Positions 1 through 12,683 of a stretch of 64,000 nt of DNA are shown one piece after another. Numbering within the stretch: position 1 is the first letter of the stretch; each line of letters opens with the position of its first letter. Both the position numbers and the translations under genes were made by a program. A model generated the notes under the pieces. That model made no database searches. It saw only the letters and a program-made list of their open reading frames with translations, and was not told the DNA's origin. The stretch covers positions 62,912,178 through 62,976,177 of the forward strand of contig NC_054538.1 of the NCBI RefSeq assembly GCF_017654505.1, given 5' to 3'. The DNA is from Polyodon spathula (Eukaryota; Chordata; Actinopteri; Acipenseriformes; Polyodontidae).

Positions 1-1365
1 TTGTCTCTCTTTTTATTACAGGTCAGTTTGGTTAACACAGAATGCAGTACTGATGCTCATGAGACTTTATTGCAGCGAGCAAAACATTCCTATGATATGA
101 TACGGCAGTGTAGCTAAGTCTCTTCAGCACCACTGTGACAGTCCTTATCTTCAAATCCTCAGTCAAACAGATGGCCCTCAGTCAGGGCAAAGCAAGACCA
201 CTGTTTTTCCCAGTTCCAGAAGTGTTCCTTAATTATCTTGTTTCTTATATGTAATGTAATAACAAAAGTCGCACCATGCCAGGGATCTGAAACACCTGCT
301 ACATGTTGCACACACTTGTGTGTACATGAACTGTCCCTTACAAGTAAAACCTTGCTTTTGATATAATGTTTTTGTTTAAAAACACACAAACGCAAGACTG
401 CATAGGAGAAAGTATGCATAAGTATAAACAGCATAGACAATTGTCATATTACAAAGTACTAATTGTAACAGTTGATAGTCAAACTTTAAAGTGACTCAAT
501 AGTGGCCACGGCTGTAAATGTACAAACCTGTAAAGATGCCTTTCAAAATACAATAATTTATCTTCAAGTATGGTACCTGAGGGCTGTACACACCCACCTG
601 TGAAGACAAATTATACAGATTTCCAAGAGGAAGCCTCTTTTTGTTGTAGCAGTTTTGTGGCAAGGTAAAAAGGGTTTAAAAATGTCTAACATTTATAAAA
701 GCGCTCACATTTTGCAGCATTGCAATTTGCAGCAAGAAGAAAGGACTGGTTTAAAACCTATTAGTTTCATCATGATAAAAACCCAAGATAAACACCAAGA
801 ACATTTACTCTGACTAAAAAAAAAATAAGTAGAGGTGCAACAGGCAGACATCTAAAACTACAATGTAATGGGCAGGCATTCACCCATTGGACCAACATCT
901 TTCAATTTATTAGCATGACAAAGGACACAATTATTTTGGATATGCCTGAATGCAATTTTCATTAACTTTGCAATGATTTATTAACAAAAGTGTCAGGAAT
1001 GTAATAAAAACAGCAGGACTCCTCAAAATGCCAAAAAAAAAAAAAAAAAATCAAAAAACACAGCAGAATTTCCAAACATGCCTTGCAGCATCAGGTCAAT
1101 AGGGTTTCCTGATTCTCTCACAAGCATCATGGTGAGCAAACTATGCAATTAACAAGAGTAAGCACAAAAAATGCTAATATCTCATTTAAATGTAATTATA
1201 CAAAGATTACTGCTCACTGGAACAGCAAAAGGAATCTTCTTAATTGTCAACCAAAGTTAGAAATGAATACTGGCTTCAGTTTTTTGTCTTAATATCCAGG
1301 GACAGACTAAACTGAATCATATCCAATTACAAAGGCTATATTACACCCTAGAATTAATTTAGTTT
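1..1365. other. Non-coding stretch, no gene seen
   Basis: AT-rich sequence with scattered stops in all frames. The only open frame of note (159-440, minus) is 93 codons, has no recognisable domain and no splice context, and is probably chance. A poly(A) run lies at about 1032-1050. I see no repeat family I can name. Confidence 0.6.
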
Positions 1366-1640
1366 ACCTTCATGGTTATTTATTCATTTATTTTAAATTG
1401 TCAAAAAAACAACAATAGTCTTGGGCCAACAAATATTGCCTTCAGGAATTATTAGATTCTATGTAAAAAGCAACAATTGCAAGTCATATCATATGTTGGA
1501 AGGGGGGGGGGGGTATCCTGAGGTTTCTCTTTATGGTTATTTATTTATTTTCAATTGTCATGAAAACAACGATAGCTTTGTCCCAACACTGTTGCAAGTC
1601 CTATCAGTGGCTGGGTTTCCACGCAGTTTAGAAACTCCAA
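1366..1640. repeat. Local direct duplication with homopolymer runs
   Basis: A roughly 62-bp block at 1366-1430 recurs, diverged, at 1527-1588. Both copies read ATGGTTATTTATT, then AATTGTCA, then AACAACRATAG, then CCAAC. The copies are about 160 bp apart, as expected for an old tandem duplication. A G run sits between them (about 1502-1513), and a long C run follows at 1671-1695. Confidence 0.6.
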
Positions 1641-3373
1641 ATTATCTCTCCCAGGACAAGTCCAAGAATACCCCCCCCCCCCCCCCCCCCCCCCCACAAC
1701 ACCACAAAGGGCAACCTACCAAAAACACACAGTACACACATTAAAAAAAATAAACAGCTTGCCAGCTGGAGAGACGAGGGGTACTGCCAGCAGTGACGCC
1801 CAACAAAAACTAAACAGAAATCTCAGCCCAAAGCTCATTTCTCATTCACTTCTGTTAGAAGTATAATACTCATATAAACTAATTAGACTGCAGTAAACTA
1901 AGTTAAGACCTGTAGAAGTTTTTAAATAAAATAATTATAAATACAATTATTATAAATACCCAGATAAACTACACAAACTGAGCACGTACTGATTTATTTT
2001 TGTATTATTTTAAGAAATGTAAGCAGTTATTGCCTTTCCACTGCAGAGTTAGCGCATTTTGTTTTCTGATGTATTGACCTCAATGGAAAAGGGGTATCAA
2101 CTGAATGCAGCAGTGGGTGTACAGCGTACTACCACAAAACAGCTTCCCCATAGCAACAGAGTTCACAAGACACTTTATGTTCCCTAAGATATCAATGACC
2201 ATTTCAGCATTATCAGCAATTTAGTCCATCAGGCCTCAACTGGTTCACAATCCAGTGATTGGGCAGGTCACGCTGTCTTTTTAAAGTCCACAGTGTGCTC
2301 TTCTATTTCCAGTTCCTTGTCATCTTGGTAGAACATAGCTTGTCATAAGCTAATACCATTCACTGTATGTATTCTATTCATTTATTTACTGCATTGTGTT
2401 TAAACAGCAGCCAAACTAAATAAAGTAACCATTTAGATTATTTAAAAGGGACCCGTTCTGGTGTGTTACCCTAAAGAGTTGGTTGAGGATGTGCAGTATT
2501 ATCAATTGAACTGAACAGAACCTATCCATTAAACAATTGAGCCCATCGCCTACATGCCATACAAAAAAAAAGCTTGTTTTAGTGAAGTAGAAAATCCAAC
2601 CCATTATCCCAAGCTAGCTCACAACAGTACACTGATTATCCCACTTCTACTGGGGGCTGTTACTGTTTTGGCTGGACAGCGTATGATTGTTTAATAAACA
2701 ACTACAAAGTACGTTATTAAAAACTTACCATCCCTACAGATTTGTCAGTGGCGTTCTATTGTCTTTCTTTTTCTACCAATAAAGAAAAGCAGTTTAACAA
2801 TTCTGGGGACAAAATAAATCAAAACAGTTGCCACAAATATTAATACTAGAAGAACATTTACAGATCTTTTAAAATTGTACACTGTAGGTGCTCTTCCTAT
2901 TTTCCTCATTATTATTATTAGTTCTATGAAATACAGTGAATGGAATGTGCAACAGTTGTAGACAAAGCAATTATTTAGATACCTTTTAATGGGCCGTCTT
3001 CTCGAAAGGACTTTTTTTTGTTTTACTATTGGTATACATTGTATATTTTTCAGTGTGTAAAAACATAATCCCACTTTTTCTATGTAAGCACGCAGACAGA
3101 TACATGAACATGTACAAATTCAGATTCACTCATTAGTTATACACTATTCACACATTAGGCTATATTCTGCGTGATCATAATGCTAGTCATATGTATTCAC
3201 TATTTAGGTAGTGTGGAGGGAGTATAAAGATTGTGTTGCACTGTATTTTGAGCCCTTAACATTTTACTGTGGAGCTTAAATACTAAATTGGTGTATATAC
3301 CACAGTTATCTTAACAACTGCAATGTAGTCTTCTTTTAATTTTGATTCACTTTGTATATAATTTTCTATTTCA
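1641..3373. other. Non-coding stretch, no gene seen
   Basis: AT-rich DNA. The open frames at 2416-2604 and 2745-3074 (both minus) have low-complexity or membrane-like composition from T-rich DNA and resemble no known protein. Nothing further can be supported. Confidence 0.55.
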
Positions 3374-3572
3374 GTCATCATATCCTGGTGGCCTCTAAAG
3401 AGCTCTGAGACATACCTCTCTAAATACAGCTGCCTCACTGCAACACTCTGCCCCCCATGGGTTATTCTGGGGGCAGTGTTGCAGGATGGCAGCTGTATTT
3501 AGAGAGGCATGTTTGAGGCCACAGGGGCTCTCTAAACTTCGGAGTTTTAAAGTGTCGTCAGGATATGATGAC
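3374..3572. mobile_element. Fold-back (MITE-like) element, about 199 bp
   Basis: The ends are inverted copies: GTCATCATATCCTG at 3374 and its complement ending at 3572. Inside, the arms stay complementary over the block CCTCTCTAAATACAGCTGCC and the following TGCAACACT...GCCCCC. The right arm carries about 30 bp that the left arm lacks. The centre is near 3460. No transposase is encoded, so this is a non-autonomous palindromic element of unknown superfamily. The 65-codon open frame across it is a by-product. Confidence 0.7.
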
Positions 3573-4395
3573 GAACAGAAAACAAAATACAAAGTGACTA
3601 TAAACAGTAAGAAGAATACATTCGTAAAGAAAACTGATATTTCAAACCCATAACAAATTACTCTTTAACAGGCACTAGAAAGGAAAAATCTCAGGTGAGC
3701 ACATTTGAATTCACAGTAAAAACTGTTATGCAATGACTTATCTCCATCCATGCATTGTAAAAGTCGAAACAGCTTTTTGAGCAAGCCATGCTGTGAAGTG
3801 TGTTTGCAGTTAAATACAAGAATACATTTAGGCTTTGGGGCACAAAATCATTTTTTTAGGAAATACAACTCAACCTTACCAAAAAAAAAAAAAAAAAAAA
3901 AAAAAGCAACACATTGTATTTGAGGAATATTTTAAATGGCAGCTAAATAATTTTCACAGCATCACATCTTTCCTAATTGTGCATTACATTACAGCACCTG
4001 TCCAGTATTTTTTTAGATTTGACGTAGCATTATACTTTAATTCACAAACTCAATCAAATGCCATTTTACCTCTGGGGCCTAGATTCATATCAAAGTAGTT
4101 TATGTTAACAGTAACAGTGGCATTCAAGCCAAGTCAGAAGATATCAGCAGATATTTCTGGACCACACCCAGGCTTGGAAATGCTATGAAAACACTTTCTT
4201 TCTTTTTTTTTGTGCCCAGTTGACCTTGTAGTTATGCCAAGCCTGGGGTTGTTTTGAAATACTGAGCAAGGACTAGGCTTGTACCACCAATGACGGCTGA
4301 GTTTAATTTGCTTAGATTTAGGCCAGTTCCTAGTACGTTGGAGTTTGCCAATATTTAGAACAAAAGAAAAATACGACAGTCTGTGTGCCTGAAAA
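3573..4395. other. Non-coding stretch, no gene seen
   Basis: AT-rich DNA with a long A run at about 3879-3905. A small inverted pair, CCCAGGCTTGG near 4166 and CCAAGCCTGGG near 4239, could form a hairpin but has no assigned role. Confidence 0.5.
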
Positions 4396-4422
4396 GGAGC
4401 ATATAAGTACAGTCACACTCAA

Positions 4423-5115
4423 AAGTATTGTTGTCCTTTGTGCTCATTACCTGCATCATTAAGGTACATTTTGACAGGATGTAAGGTGGGTCTTAGCCAA
4501 GGACGGTTTACTTGGCGCCATGACCAGGTGTGGCGTTGTTTGGCCTTAGCATTGGAAGACAGGCATAACCTGACCAATAAGTTGCCACCAGTTCCATCAA
4601 AGCATTACACACAAAAGACAATATTCCTCCATCCAGGAGAGCAACCACCAAGAAAAGGTGTTAAAATCAAGCCTCGCTCAGGACAACTGGAAGCTGCTAG
4701 AGACTGGAAGATGCTGGCAGATGTTGGTCAACGGCTTATTTTTCCACCTGAGATTGCCACCACTAACCTTCGACCAGACATTGTCTTGTGGTCTGGATCA
4801 GCACGTCTTATTCATCTGGTAGAGTTAACAGTGCCATGGGAGGATGCTGTGGATGAGGCGTATGAGAGGAAGAAACTTCGGTATGCTCAACTAGCTGCTG
4901 AAGCGGAACAGCGAGGATGGAGAGTCCGAGTTTACACAGTGGAGGTGGGTTGTCAAGGATTGGCACACTGTACAACCTGGTTTCTCAGAGACGTCGGGTT
5001 CAGTGGCCAAGAGTTGCGTCGCACAGTGAAGAACTTATCTGAAGCAGCAGAAAGGAGCAGCAACTGGCTGTGGTTGAGACGGAAAGATTCTGGATGGGGA
5101 TCTCAAGCACAATAG
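4423..5115 (+). pseudogene. R2-like non-LTR retrotransposon, C-terminal zinc knuckle and endonuclease
   Basis: This is the 3' end of a LINE polyprotein; the reverse transcriptase upstream is missing or unreadable. The frame opens with C-P-L-C, then ...RYILTGC, which fits the C-x2-C-x7-H-x4-C knuckle of R2-like elements with the histidine changed to tyrosine. FTWRHDQV follows, as in the family. About 115 residues into the frame, RPDIVLWSG...LVELTVPWE has the spacing of the PD-(D/E)xK restriction-like endonuclease that nicks the target site in R2-type elements. The protein ends SNWLWLRRKDSGWG, a familiar tail. A TGA lies upstream at 4390-4392, so the listed start is only the limit of the readable frame. 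The superfamily call is good; the exact clade is not certain. Confidence 0.7.
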
Positions 5116-5600
5116 AAAGAAAGCAACGCTGATGTACAGGTAAGTAAGCTGGGCTGAGCTGAGTGGGGGATGGAGGAGGGTGATGCTGGGATGCCAGAAT
5201 CACTGTTGAGCCCTCTTGAGGTGTAATGGGCTAGTCAAGGAAACACAGAGGATGGAAGGTGCCCACTTGAAGACCCCAGGGATGTACCCTACTTAGCTCA
5301 ATCCAGTGTCATGCGGCTGGGGAGACCGCACTGGGTTGATCGCCAGAGCCAGCATCGCAGCCGTTGTGTGTGCTGATGCACTGGGGTGGCAAAATGAGCT
5401 GATCCCTGGAGCCAGCATTACACTTCAGCAATCAACACCAGGCAGAAGGATATCCACATCATCAGATGGAAAACAATGCAGATGGTGCAAGATGCAGATG
5501 GATCACACTAGTTTACTGCAAAGCTACGTCTTAGTTGGTGCTTATCTTGGCGAGAGCTGAGTTCAAATCATCATGAAATTCAACATCTACTCTCATGTAA
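5116..5600 (+). mobile_element. Probable 3' untranslated region of the R2-like element
   Basis: The sequence after the endonuclease stop stays less AT-rich than its surroundings until about 5560, then drops back to background. An 84-codon open frame at 5306-5560 has no recognised domain. I infer that this block is the element's 3' trailer, ending near 5600, because composition changes there. No clear poly(A) or target duplication was seen. Confidence 0.4.
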
Positions 5601-6700
5601 TGGAAATCAATCATTAAACATATATAAAACAAAGGAAATGGCTACAGAACTGTACCAAAGAAATATGGAATACCAAAATCCACACTCGGAGCAATAATCA
5701 AGAAGAACCACAGAACAAATTCAACTGAAATGCTTGAAAGAAGTGAACGTCCAAAGAAAACTATGAGTATTGCAGGCAAGAGAATTGCCTGAGCAGCTAA
5801 AAAAAAAAAAAAAATACACCTAATAGCAAAGATTTTGAATGAATAAGCCAAGAAATATAAACTGAAGAAAGAATCTGAAGCATTCTTCAACATAACTCTT
5901 CTGTCCGATGAGTCTAAAATAGGAGTCTTGGTGGCGTGGCTAAAGAAAAGGGCTTGTTACCAGGAGGTTCCTGAGCAAGTCACTTAACCACCTTGTCCTC
6001 CGTCCTTCAACGTTTTCTTTTATTCTATCAAATAAAATACAGTAAACATTTTCTTTTATTCTAAAAAATAAAATTGGATTCATTTTTTTTTTTAAATATA
6101 GAAACAGAATAGCCTGTCCATGCATGAAGAACAATTCTTATTAGATGACAGTCTTCACAATGGCTCATAAACAATTAAGACCAAGGTCCTATTGTAAGTG
6201 ACTCTGCAGAAGGAGTTGTGATGCATAATTCACCCCATAGTCTCTGTAAGTTTCTTTGGTTAGACGGCTGGTTTGTGGTTCTTTAGGATAGGTAATTGTG
6301 TTGTCCATTTTACATTTTTACATTTTGCTTTCTAAATACTGTACCTTAGAATAGACAAGTCCCGGAATAGACAAGTGTTCACTCTTCAAATAAATACAAA
6401 TGGTTTTAATTAGTGTTCTCTCACAAGAGCAGTGGTATGTGAAAAAGTTATTTAAATTCATGCAATGACAAACAACTGGGGATGATGCATTTAATGCTCC
6501 TTGACCCCACTCAGACCCCTTGCTTGCTAAATATATTGGTATCCCTACATAGCTCCTCTCTTTAAAAATTATTTTAAAATTTAAGACCAAATGTTCTCCA
6601 TTTACTGAAAATGAGTTTCTATAATGGTTTACCGACAAGACTGGTACAATTTTCAATGGAGTGGCAATTAACAGAGCAGAAACACATTGCTGTAAGTAAA
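5601..6700. other. Non-coding stretch, no gene seen
   Basis: AT-rich DNA with A runs (about 5800, 6080). A short direct repeat, TTTTCTTTTATTCTA, occurs at about 6011 and 6050. No domain was recognised in the small open frames. Confidence 0.5.
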
Positions 6701-6706
6701 TTATTA

Positions 6707-6762
<56 letters not shown>

Positions 6763-6808
6763 GGATTATTTAGCAGACCCTTGTATCCAAAGCAACTTAC
6801 AAAAATGA
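6701..6808 (-). mobile_element. ATT microsatellite plus L2-type 3' tail (minus)
   Basis: About 60 bp of ATT repeat (6701-6762) runs into GGATTATTTAGCAGACCC and CCAAAGCAACTTACAA. Read on the minus strand this is TTGTAAGTTGCTTTGGAT...GGTCTGCTAAAT, the 3' tail shared in fish by L2-clade LINEs and their SINE partners (HAmo-type). The microsatellite sits where the tail's terminal simple repeat would be, so it probably grew from it. Confidence 0.65.
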
Positions 6809-8227
6809 AACAAAATGTAACAATATATAAGTTATAGAATTATATTAAAAAAAGAAAAATAGATAGAGAGAAATGGTAAAGGGAAAGACATAGCAGATAT
6901 ATAAAAGCAAATGAAGAATTATAAACAATTAAAATACACAACTAACTAACTAATAAAACAACAACACAGAACAGCCCCAAAACAGCCAGTGTCCTTTCCC
7001 AGTGTCCTTATAAGTGACCTTCATTAAATCTACTAAACAACTCTTAAAGAGAATACAAGCCCTTGGGAAGTAGGGTACATATTTTTTCCAGCTCAATGAT
7101 ATCATTTTTTAATTTACAAACTACACCCTATGTTTATTTTCCAAACACTGACTTCCTGGTTCATACTGGCAATTTGATCATCTGCACATGCATGGTAATG
7201 CATTACAGCTGGCAGCTTGCAATCTGGCAGAAGCATAGAAGTACATAAGTATGTCATAATTAGATGACTAATCTCTATGAGAAATGTAAGATACATTCTA
7301 CTTATGAATCCCCCAAAGATCTAATCATTTGAAATCTACTAAGTGATAGCTGTGTATGCATGGCCCAATCTTGCTCCTCTCTCTTCACTGAAAATTAGTA
7401 ATCGCTTGAATACTGTCCGGAAGGGCATAATGAAGCACTACAGGAATGTTGTTAGTATCAGCCTACAGGCAGCAATAAGGAAATGTAACACTGAGACTTG
7501 GGTTTCTTAAATCTCAAGACACTGTTACATTTTTGTTATGAGGTCAAAAATTGTTTTCTTGCAAGTTAAAACAAAATTACATAAGAAGACCTAAAGAAAT
7601 ACCTTTGTAATATTATTTAGTAAAACACTGGTATCAATTGCTTGCTGTGTCAGCAACCACAGTACATCATTTATATAGTGCCAACAAAGGGCAAAATACA
7701 CATTCTGGTATCAGTGCTATGGTAAGAGTGAGACTGGCTGAGCCTGATTGTTCTGCCCCATCTAAACTAAAGGAGTGCATGAGTGTTGCAGAGGGACAAG
7801 TCAGTAGTCACACTCAGTTGTACCAGATTTTTACAGGTTTCATATGATTCTGAGAGACATTCTGAGATTTACAAGTAGTTATTGTGTCTGTAATTCTTAC
7901 ATTTTATATCAATGGGTTAACAAAGTAGTACAATTTGAATAGACTGTCCATTGAATTTAAAGGTTTTGCCAGCCACATGATAGACATATATCTTTAAGAG
8001 TGGGGCAACTACTGTATGGTATTTTTAGCTATATGAGAGAAAGCAAGTCACATAAAGGTTGTATAATTTTACCATAAAGAAGACAGTAACCTGAAAGGAT
8101 GCAAATACTGAATACAAGGACCCCATAACTTGGACTGAAATTATTTACATTTATGTTTGCCATGTATGATAGAACTGCAGAATAAAATTAGTTTCTAAGC
8201 TTTGCTGGCGAGGGTTGCTTAAAATCT

Positions 8228-8228
<1 letters not shown>
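6809..8228. other. Non-coding stretch, no gene seen
   Basis: AT-rich sequence. Several 60-70 codon open frames occur here (7063-7248, 7638-7847 and their antisense), with no recognisable domain or splice context. No repeat family was recognised. Confidence 0.5.
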
Positions 8229-8305
<77 letters not shown>

Positions 8306-8310
8306 ACACA
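8229..8310. repeat. (CA)n microsatellite
   Basis: About 40 CA units, nearly pure, ending in TACACACACA. Confidence 0.95.
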
Positions 8311-8699
8311 TATGCATGCACAAACATTAATGTACTTGAAATAAAGGAATTGTCATTAAAACATAATTGGGATAGATCTCTTTAGCATAATATTAATTAA
8401 GATATAAAAAGGTTTTTTGATTTTTGTTTTTTTTGCTACAGGCCAGAGAAGGCAGCTTCAGGAGATACAGTAGCTGTGTAAAAAGCAATTCCACATGTAA
8501 GTTAATCTTCTGGGTTTAGTTTTGCTTACAGAAAGATCTTTTTTTTTTCTTTGTGGTGTTTCTCGCTGTTCTTACATTAATGAGTTGTTTAAGTTTATTA
8601 TTTTACTGAGAAGTTAGCCTGGATATTTAACTAGTTTATGTACCTTGTGATAAAAACACATGCCAAATTAAAACCATATGGAAGGCTGGGGTGACTGCA

Positions 8700-10580
8700 C
8701 TCTTTCAATCAACCGATCAATCAATATTTATTTTATATAGCGCCTTTCATAGTGGACCACCATCACAAAGTGCTCTACAAGATGCAGTAACAACAAGAAA
8801 ATCCATAATACTTTAAATACAGATAAATGCATAATACACATTACAAACAGTTAAAAAAAAAAAAAAGCATAATACATTACATAGAGTGACAAATGCATAA
8901 TACTTGATAATAGCATAATACATGAAATAGTAGCAACAACACAGCACCTAATTGCAGATATCAGGCTTAAAGACCATGGAAAGCAATAGAGAACAGGTGG
9001 TTCTTGAGAGTTGATTTGAAGCGAGTGACGGTGGGAGCATCACTCATCAAAGCTGGGAGAGAGTTCCAAAGAGTCGGAGCCATGAAGCTAAGCGAACATT
9101 CTCCAAGTGTGGTGCACTTTTGCTTGGGGATAACAAGCAGGCCAGAGTCGGAGAACCTCAGCTTATCGGCAGGGACATAGTGAGTCAGCGGGTTGAGGAG
9201 ATACTCAGGAACTGTGTGATGAAGGGCATTGTAGGTGAGCAGGAGAGCTTTGAAAGTAAAGAGTGCAGCTGGGCAAGACGGGAGCAATGTGATCACGTTT
9301 TTTAACATCTGGTAAGGATCCTGGCAGCAGCATTCTGAACTAGCTGCAGTCAGTTTATGGTACGTGCCATATAGAGAGTTGTAGTAGTTGAGTCCAGAGG
9401 AGACAAATGCATAATAAAGTATCTCTGCATCCTGGAGTGAAAGGTAGGGATGGACTTTGGAGATGTTTCGAAGATGGTAGAAGGAAGATTTGACCACAGA
9501 GGAGAAGTGGCAATCAATGAAGAGGTTACTGTCAAGAAGTACATCGAGGCTTCATGCTGCGGGGGAAGACAGCAGCAGACGGTTTCCGAGGTTCAAGGCA
9601 GCTATATTGAGATTCTTAAGTTGAGTTTTAGATCCTACTAGAAGGAGTTTAGATTTGCTAGTGTTCAGCTGAAGAAAATTGGGCCTTGATGTGTTGAATG
9701 CAAGCCGAGAGCCGGACCATGGCAGAGGGGCTTCCAGGGTCGAGTTTTAAGCAGAGCTGGGTGTCATCAGCATAGGAGTGAAACATGAGGCTGTGTTGGC
9801 AGATGAGGTGGCCCAAGGGAAGCATGTAGATATTGAAGAGAAGGGGCTCAAGAACAAATTATTGGGGGACACCACAAATGACCAGGTTTGCGACACCAGG
9901 TAAAAGGTAAGAGGACATCCAGGAGAGACAGGTTCCAGAGATCCCAGCATACTGAAGGCGGTCAATAAGAATGCCATGATCTATGGTGTCAAAAGCAGCT
10001 GTTAAGTCAAGGACAAGCACAGAGGGAGCATCAGCACCAGCATTAAGCAGGAGATCATTCACAATCCAGAGCAGAGCAGAGATTCAAGCAGATTGTTATC
10101 CATGAGATGTTTCATCAGCTAACTGGCTACAGCCCTTTCGAGAGTTTTGGGGATAAAAGGGAGATTGGAGATGAGACAGAAATTAAATAAGACAGTCAGG
10201 TTAAGGGAGGGTTTTTTGAGTACCGGCGTAACTCGGGCAAACTTAAGGGCAGCAGGAACTGAGCCAGAGTCCCGGGTGTGTATGAGTGTGCATAATGGAA
10301 GGAGCAAGATCAGAAGCACAGAGATGGACAAAGCTAGTCGTCCAGGGGTCCAGGGGGAATGTGGCAGTAGTTGATTTCAACAGTAGGCCAGAGACATCAG
10401 CAATGTATAGAGAAGGAGGAGAAGGCAGCAGGGACAACCAGAGGAGTCAAGGTGGTCAAGTAATAGAGTGGGTTTGTGGCGGTTTGCTTGTAATAATTTA
10501 TGTCTTCTAATAGAGTGGTGGTAACACAGGCATCAGACCCAAATGTGAGACCAGTAGCTGGGTTTACGTCAGCATTTACA
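8700..10580 (-). mobile_element. L2-type LINE, decayed (minus)
   Basis: A CR1/L2-clade non-LTR retrotransposon lies on the minus strand, 5' truncated near 10,580. Its 3' end at 8700-8790 carries the tail AGCACTTTGTGATGG...CCACTATGAAAGGCGCTATATAAAATAAA, followed by (TGAT)-like units. The same tail recurs at 40,626-40,757. The only coding content is broken reverse transcriptase, described separately. No apurinic endonuclease domain was seen, as expected for a 5'-truncated copy. Confidence 0.85.
8967..10437 (-). pseudogene. L2-type LINE reverse transcriptase, broken by frameshifts
   Basis: Pieces of one reverse transcriptase lie in order in shifting minus-strand frames. 10,331-10,119 has RVTPVLKKPSLN and ISNLPF, the fingers. 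10,062-9859 has VLVLDLTAAFDTIDHGILI, motif A with the catalytic Asp of AAFDTIDH intact, then YLLPG and CGVPQ. The region holding the YADD box near 9780-9830 is readable only in a shifted frame. 9497-8967 is an unbroken 176-codon C-terminal part with SSFYHLRNISKVHPYLSLQD, then KLRFSDSGLLVIPK and PTLWNSLPALM. Such ends are typical of fish L2/Maui elements. At least three frameshifts and stops make it non-functional. Confidence 0.85.
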
Positions 10581-10833
10581 AACAGGTAAGCAAGTGAGGA
10601 CAGGTTTCATAGACACTTCAAGGTACTGGTATAAGCTGTGCTGCTCACTTTCTTCATAATCTAACTGTTCATATGTTTAAAAATAGTAATGAAGAAAACT
10701 GGTGAAACATATCTCCATTAAAACCAGAGCTTTCAATTAGTATAAAAAATTGCAGATAACACGTGTTTGGGGAAAATTATATAAATATGATAGAATCTGA
10801 AATACGAAGAACAGCAAATTAATTAAATAACAC

Positions 10834-11550
10834 ACTGCAGCAGGACTGGAGCCCTGCACATAAGGAGGGGGCTTCTGTGGTTGTTTATTATAAATATGAG
10901 TGTCGTGATTGTATAAATAAGAACACGATTGGTTTTAATGGAACCTGATGCTCTGTGTGGAAGCAGCCTGCATGTGTGTGTGTTTAACAGCTGCACACTC
11001 CTAATCAGCGGGTAGGCGTGGTGCAGCAGAATGCCAGGAATAAAAGGGTCCCGATTATATAGATCAAGGCTGCTGTAAAGCCAAAGGTCTGTTTAACGAC
11101 TGGGTTCAGGAAACAAAGTGACCACCTCTAACGGGGATCGTGTGTATACTCAAAGGTCGGGAAGTGGTCAGTGTTTGTTCTGGGAGAAGGAAGCTGCAAT
11201 GAACCAACGATCTTGTGTGTATTCCGAGGTTTGAGTTGGGTGAACTGCCCGAGGGACAGGGAGTTAGTTTTGGGATAGTAGACCCCACCCAGTAGCAGTG
11301 TGTAAGCGGGACCTCCATCTGTTAGTGGAGTAGCGCGTCTTTTGTTTGACAGTTTTTTTACAGTGTTTATTTTGGCTTTTGTATGCCAGGCTGTATCTTC
11401 CACGTGAGTTACCATTGCTGGTAGTGTCACGTGGGGTCCCCGTATGTACGCCTATATGTAAATAAATGAATGTGTGCCTGCGGAGCTTGTCAATCATCAT
11501 TCATCATTAGTTCCTTCATTCAGCCATGTGAGAGTGAGTACCCTGTTACA
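10834..11550 (+). mobile_element. Probable solo LTR (plus)
   Basis: The right edge reads AATAAATGAATGTG...GTGAGTACCCTGTTACA, which looks like a polyadenylation signal, R/U5 and a CA end of a Ty3/gypsy-type LTR. A TATA-like GATTATATAGA lies at about 11,053, and AATAAAAGG just before it. The left edge is uncertain. TGCAGCAGG at 10,836 is a candidate, but no clear target duplication was found. Open frames inside have no recognised domain. The call rests on layout only. Confidence 0.4.
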
Positions 11551-12440
11551 AACACACATACAGCTGTATACAACTTTTTTTACTATGTCTACAGCCCTAG
11601 TCAGGAGCACCTAGTGAGTCTGCAGTTCTGATGGGTTGAGCTATCCACCATTCTTGAAAATCCTGCACATATGTATGTATGTGTACCTTTTATAAACTGA
11701 TAAATATAAGGAAGGCACTGTTGAACACTAGCTAAATCATATATTTTGATGTGAATTGTGCAATTATGTAACTTACAAGCAAAAGATTTGGAATAAAGAC
11801 TTTTAGTGTTGACCTTGCCAGGGATGTGGAAATTCAAAGGTCTCACAGAAGATGTTGTGCACGACTTTTTATAAGAATAAAGAATTATGAAAAGATGACC
11901 TTCGCCTGATGATAGTGGAAATGAACAGAGCATACCTTACTAAAGGACATTTTTTTAATGAAATAATAGTTTCAGAGGGAGAGAGGATGTTCTATTAAAT
12001 GACTTTAACAATACGAAAAAACTACTTTATATGTTCTTAATCATTTAATCATTTACCCCTGATTTTTGGCCTTATTGAATGTCTCGTTGTCTTGATTGCA
12101 AAGCAGTGCATTGTTCTTGGACAGCAAAAAAACGAAATGCCTTTTTTTTACTGGAATTTAAATACAGTACGCAAGTTAGTACTGCAGTGTGCCTTGTAGA
12201 AGCTGTGGCTACTATGAAAAGCATACATTTATATACTGGATTCTGCTGAGTCAATGCCCCAGTTTGAACTTAACCCCCCAACTTTTAGATGAAAGTAACA
12301 TTTTCTCTATTAATTTCCAGTTTTTAATAACCGTGCACATATAATGCCCGAGGGGAAATATCATGGCTCACATTGAATGATTTAGACAATTGCTAGCATC
12401 ATCAGTGATGAAGGTTCAAATGTCGACTGTCAGCTTATTT
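11551..12440. other. Non-coding stretch, no gene seen
   Basis: AT-rich DNA. Open frames of 110 codons (11,601-11,933, minus) and 60 codons (12,072-12,254, minus) show no known motif. Confidence 0.5.
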
Positions 12441-12624
12441 AATAATCAGTAGCTAATCAGTTACACATTCCCACGAAAGTTGGCTACACAAATAAAAAAT
12501 ACAAACAGACACAAATAATAACAGTAATAGCGGACAGCTTTTTGTCCGCCCTGTAAATAACAATACTGGCTTTTCACCGGTCATACATATACAATGCATC
12601 ACAATACACAATTCACACAGTAAC

Positions 12625-12683
<59 letters not shown>

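Noticed and set aside
9120..10374. Plus-strand frames across the L2 element
   Set aside because: They are antisense to recognisable reverse transcriptase and lack known motifs.
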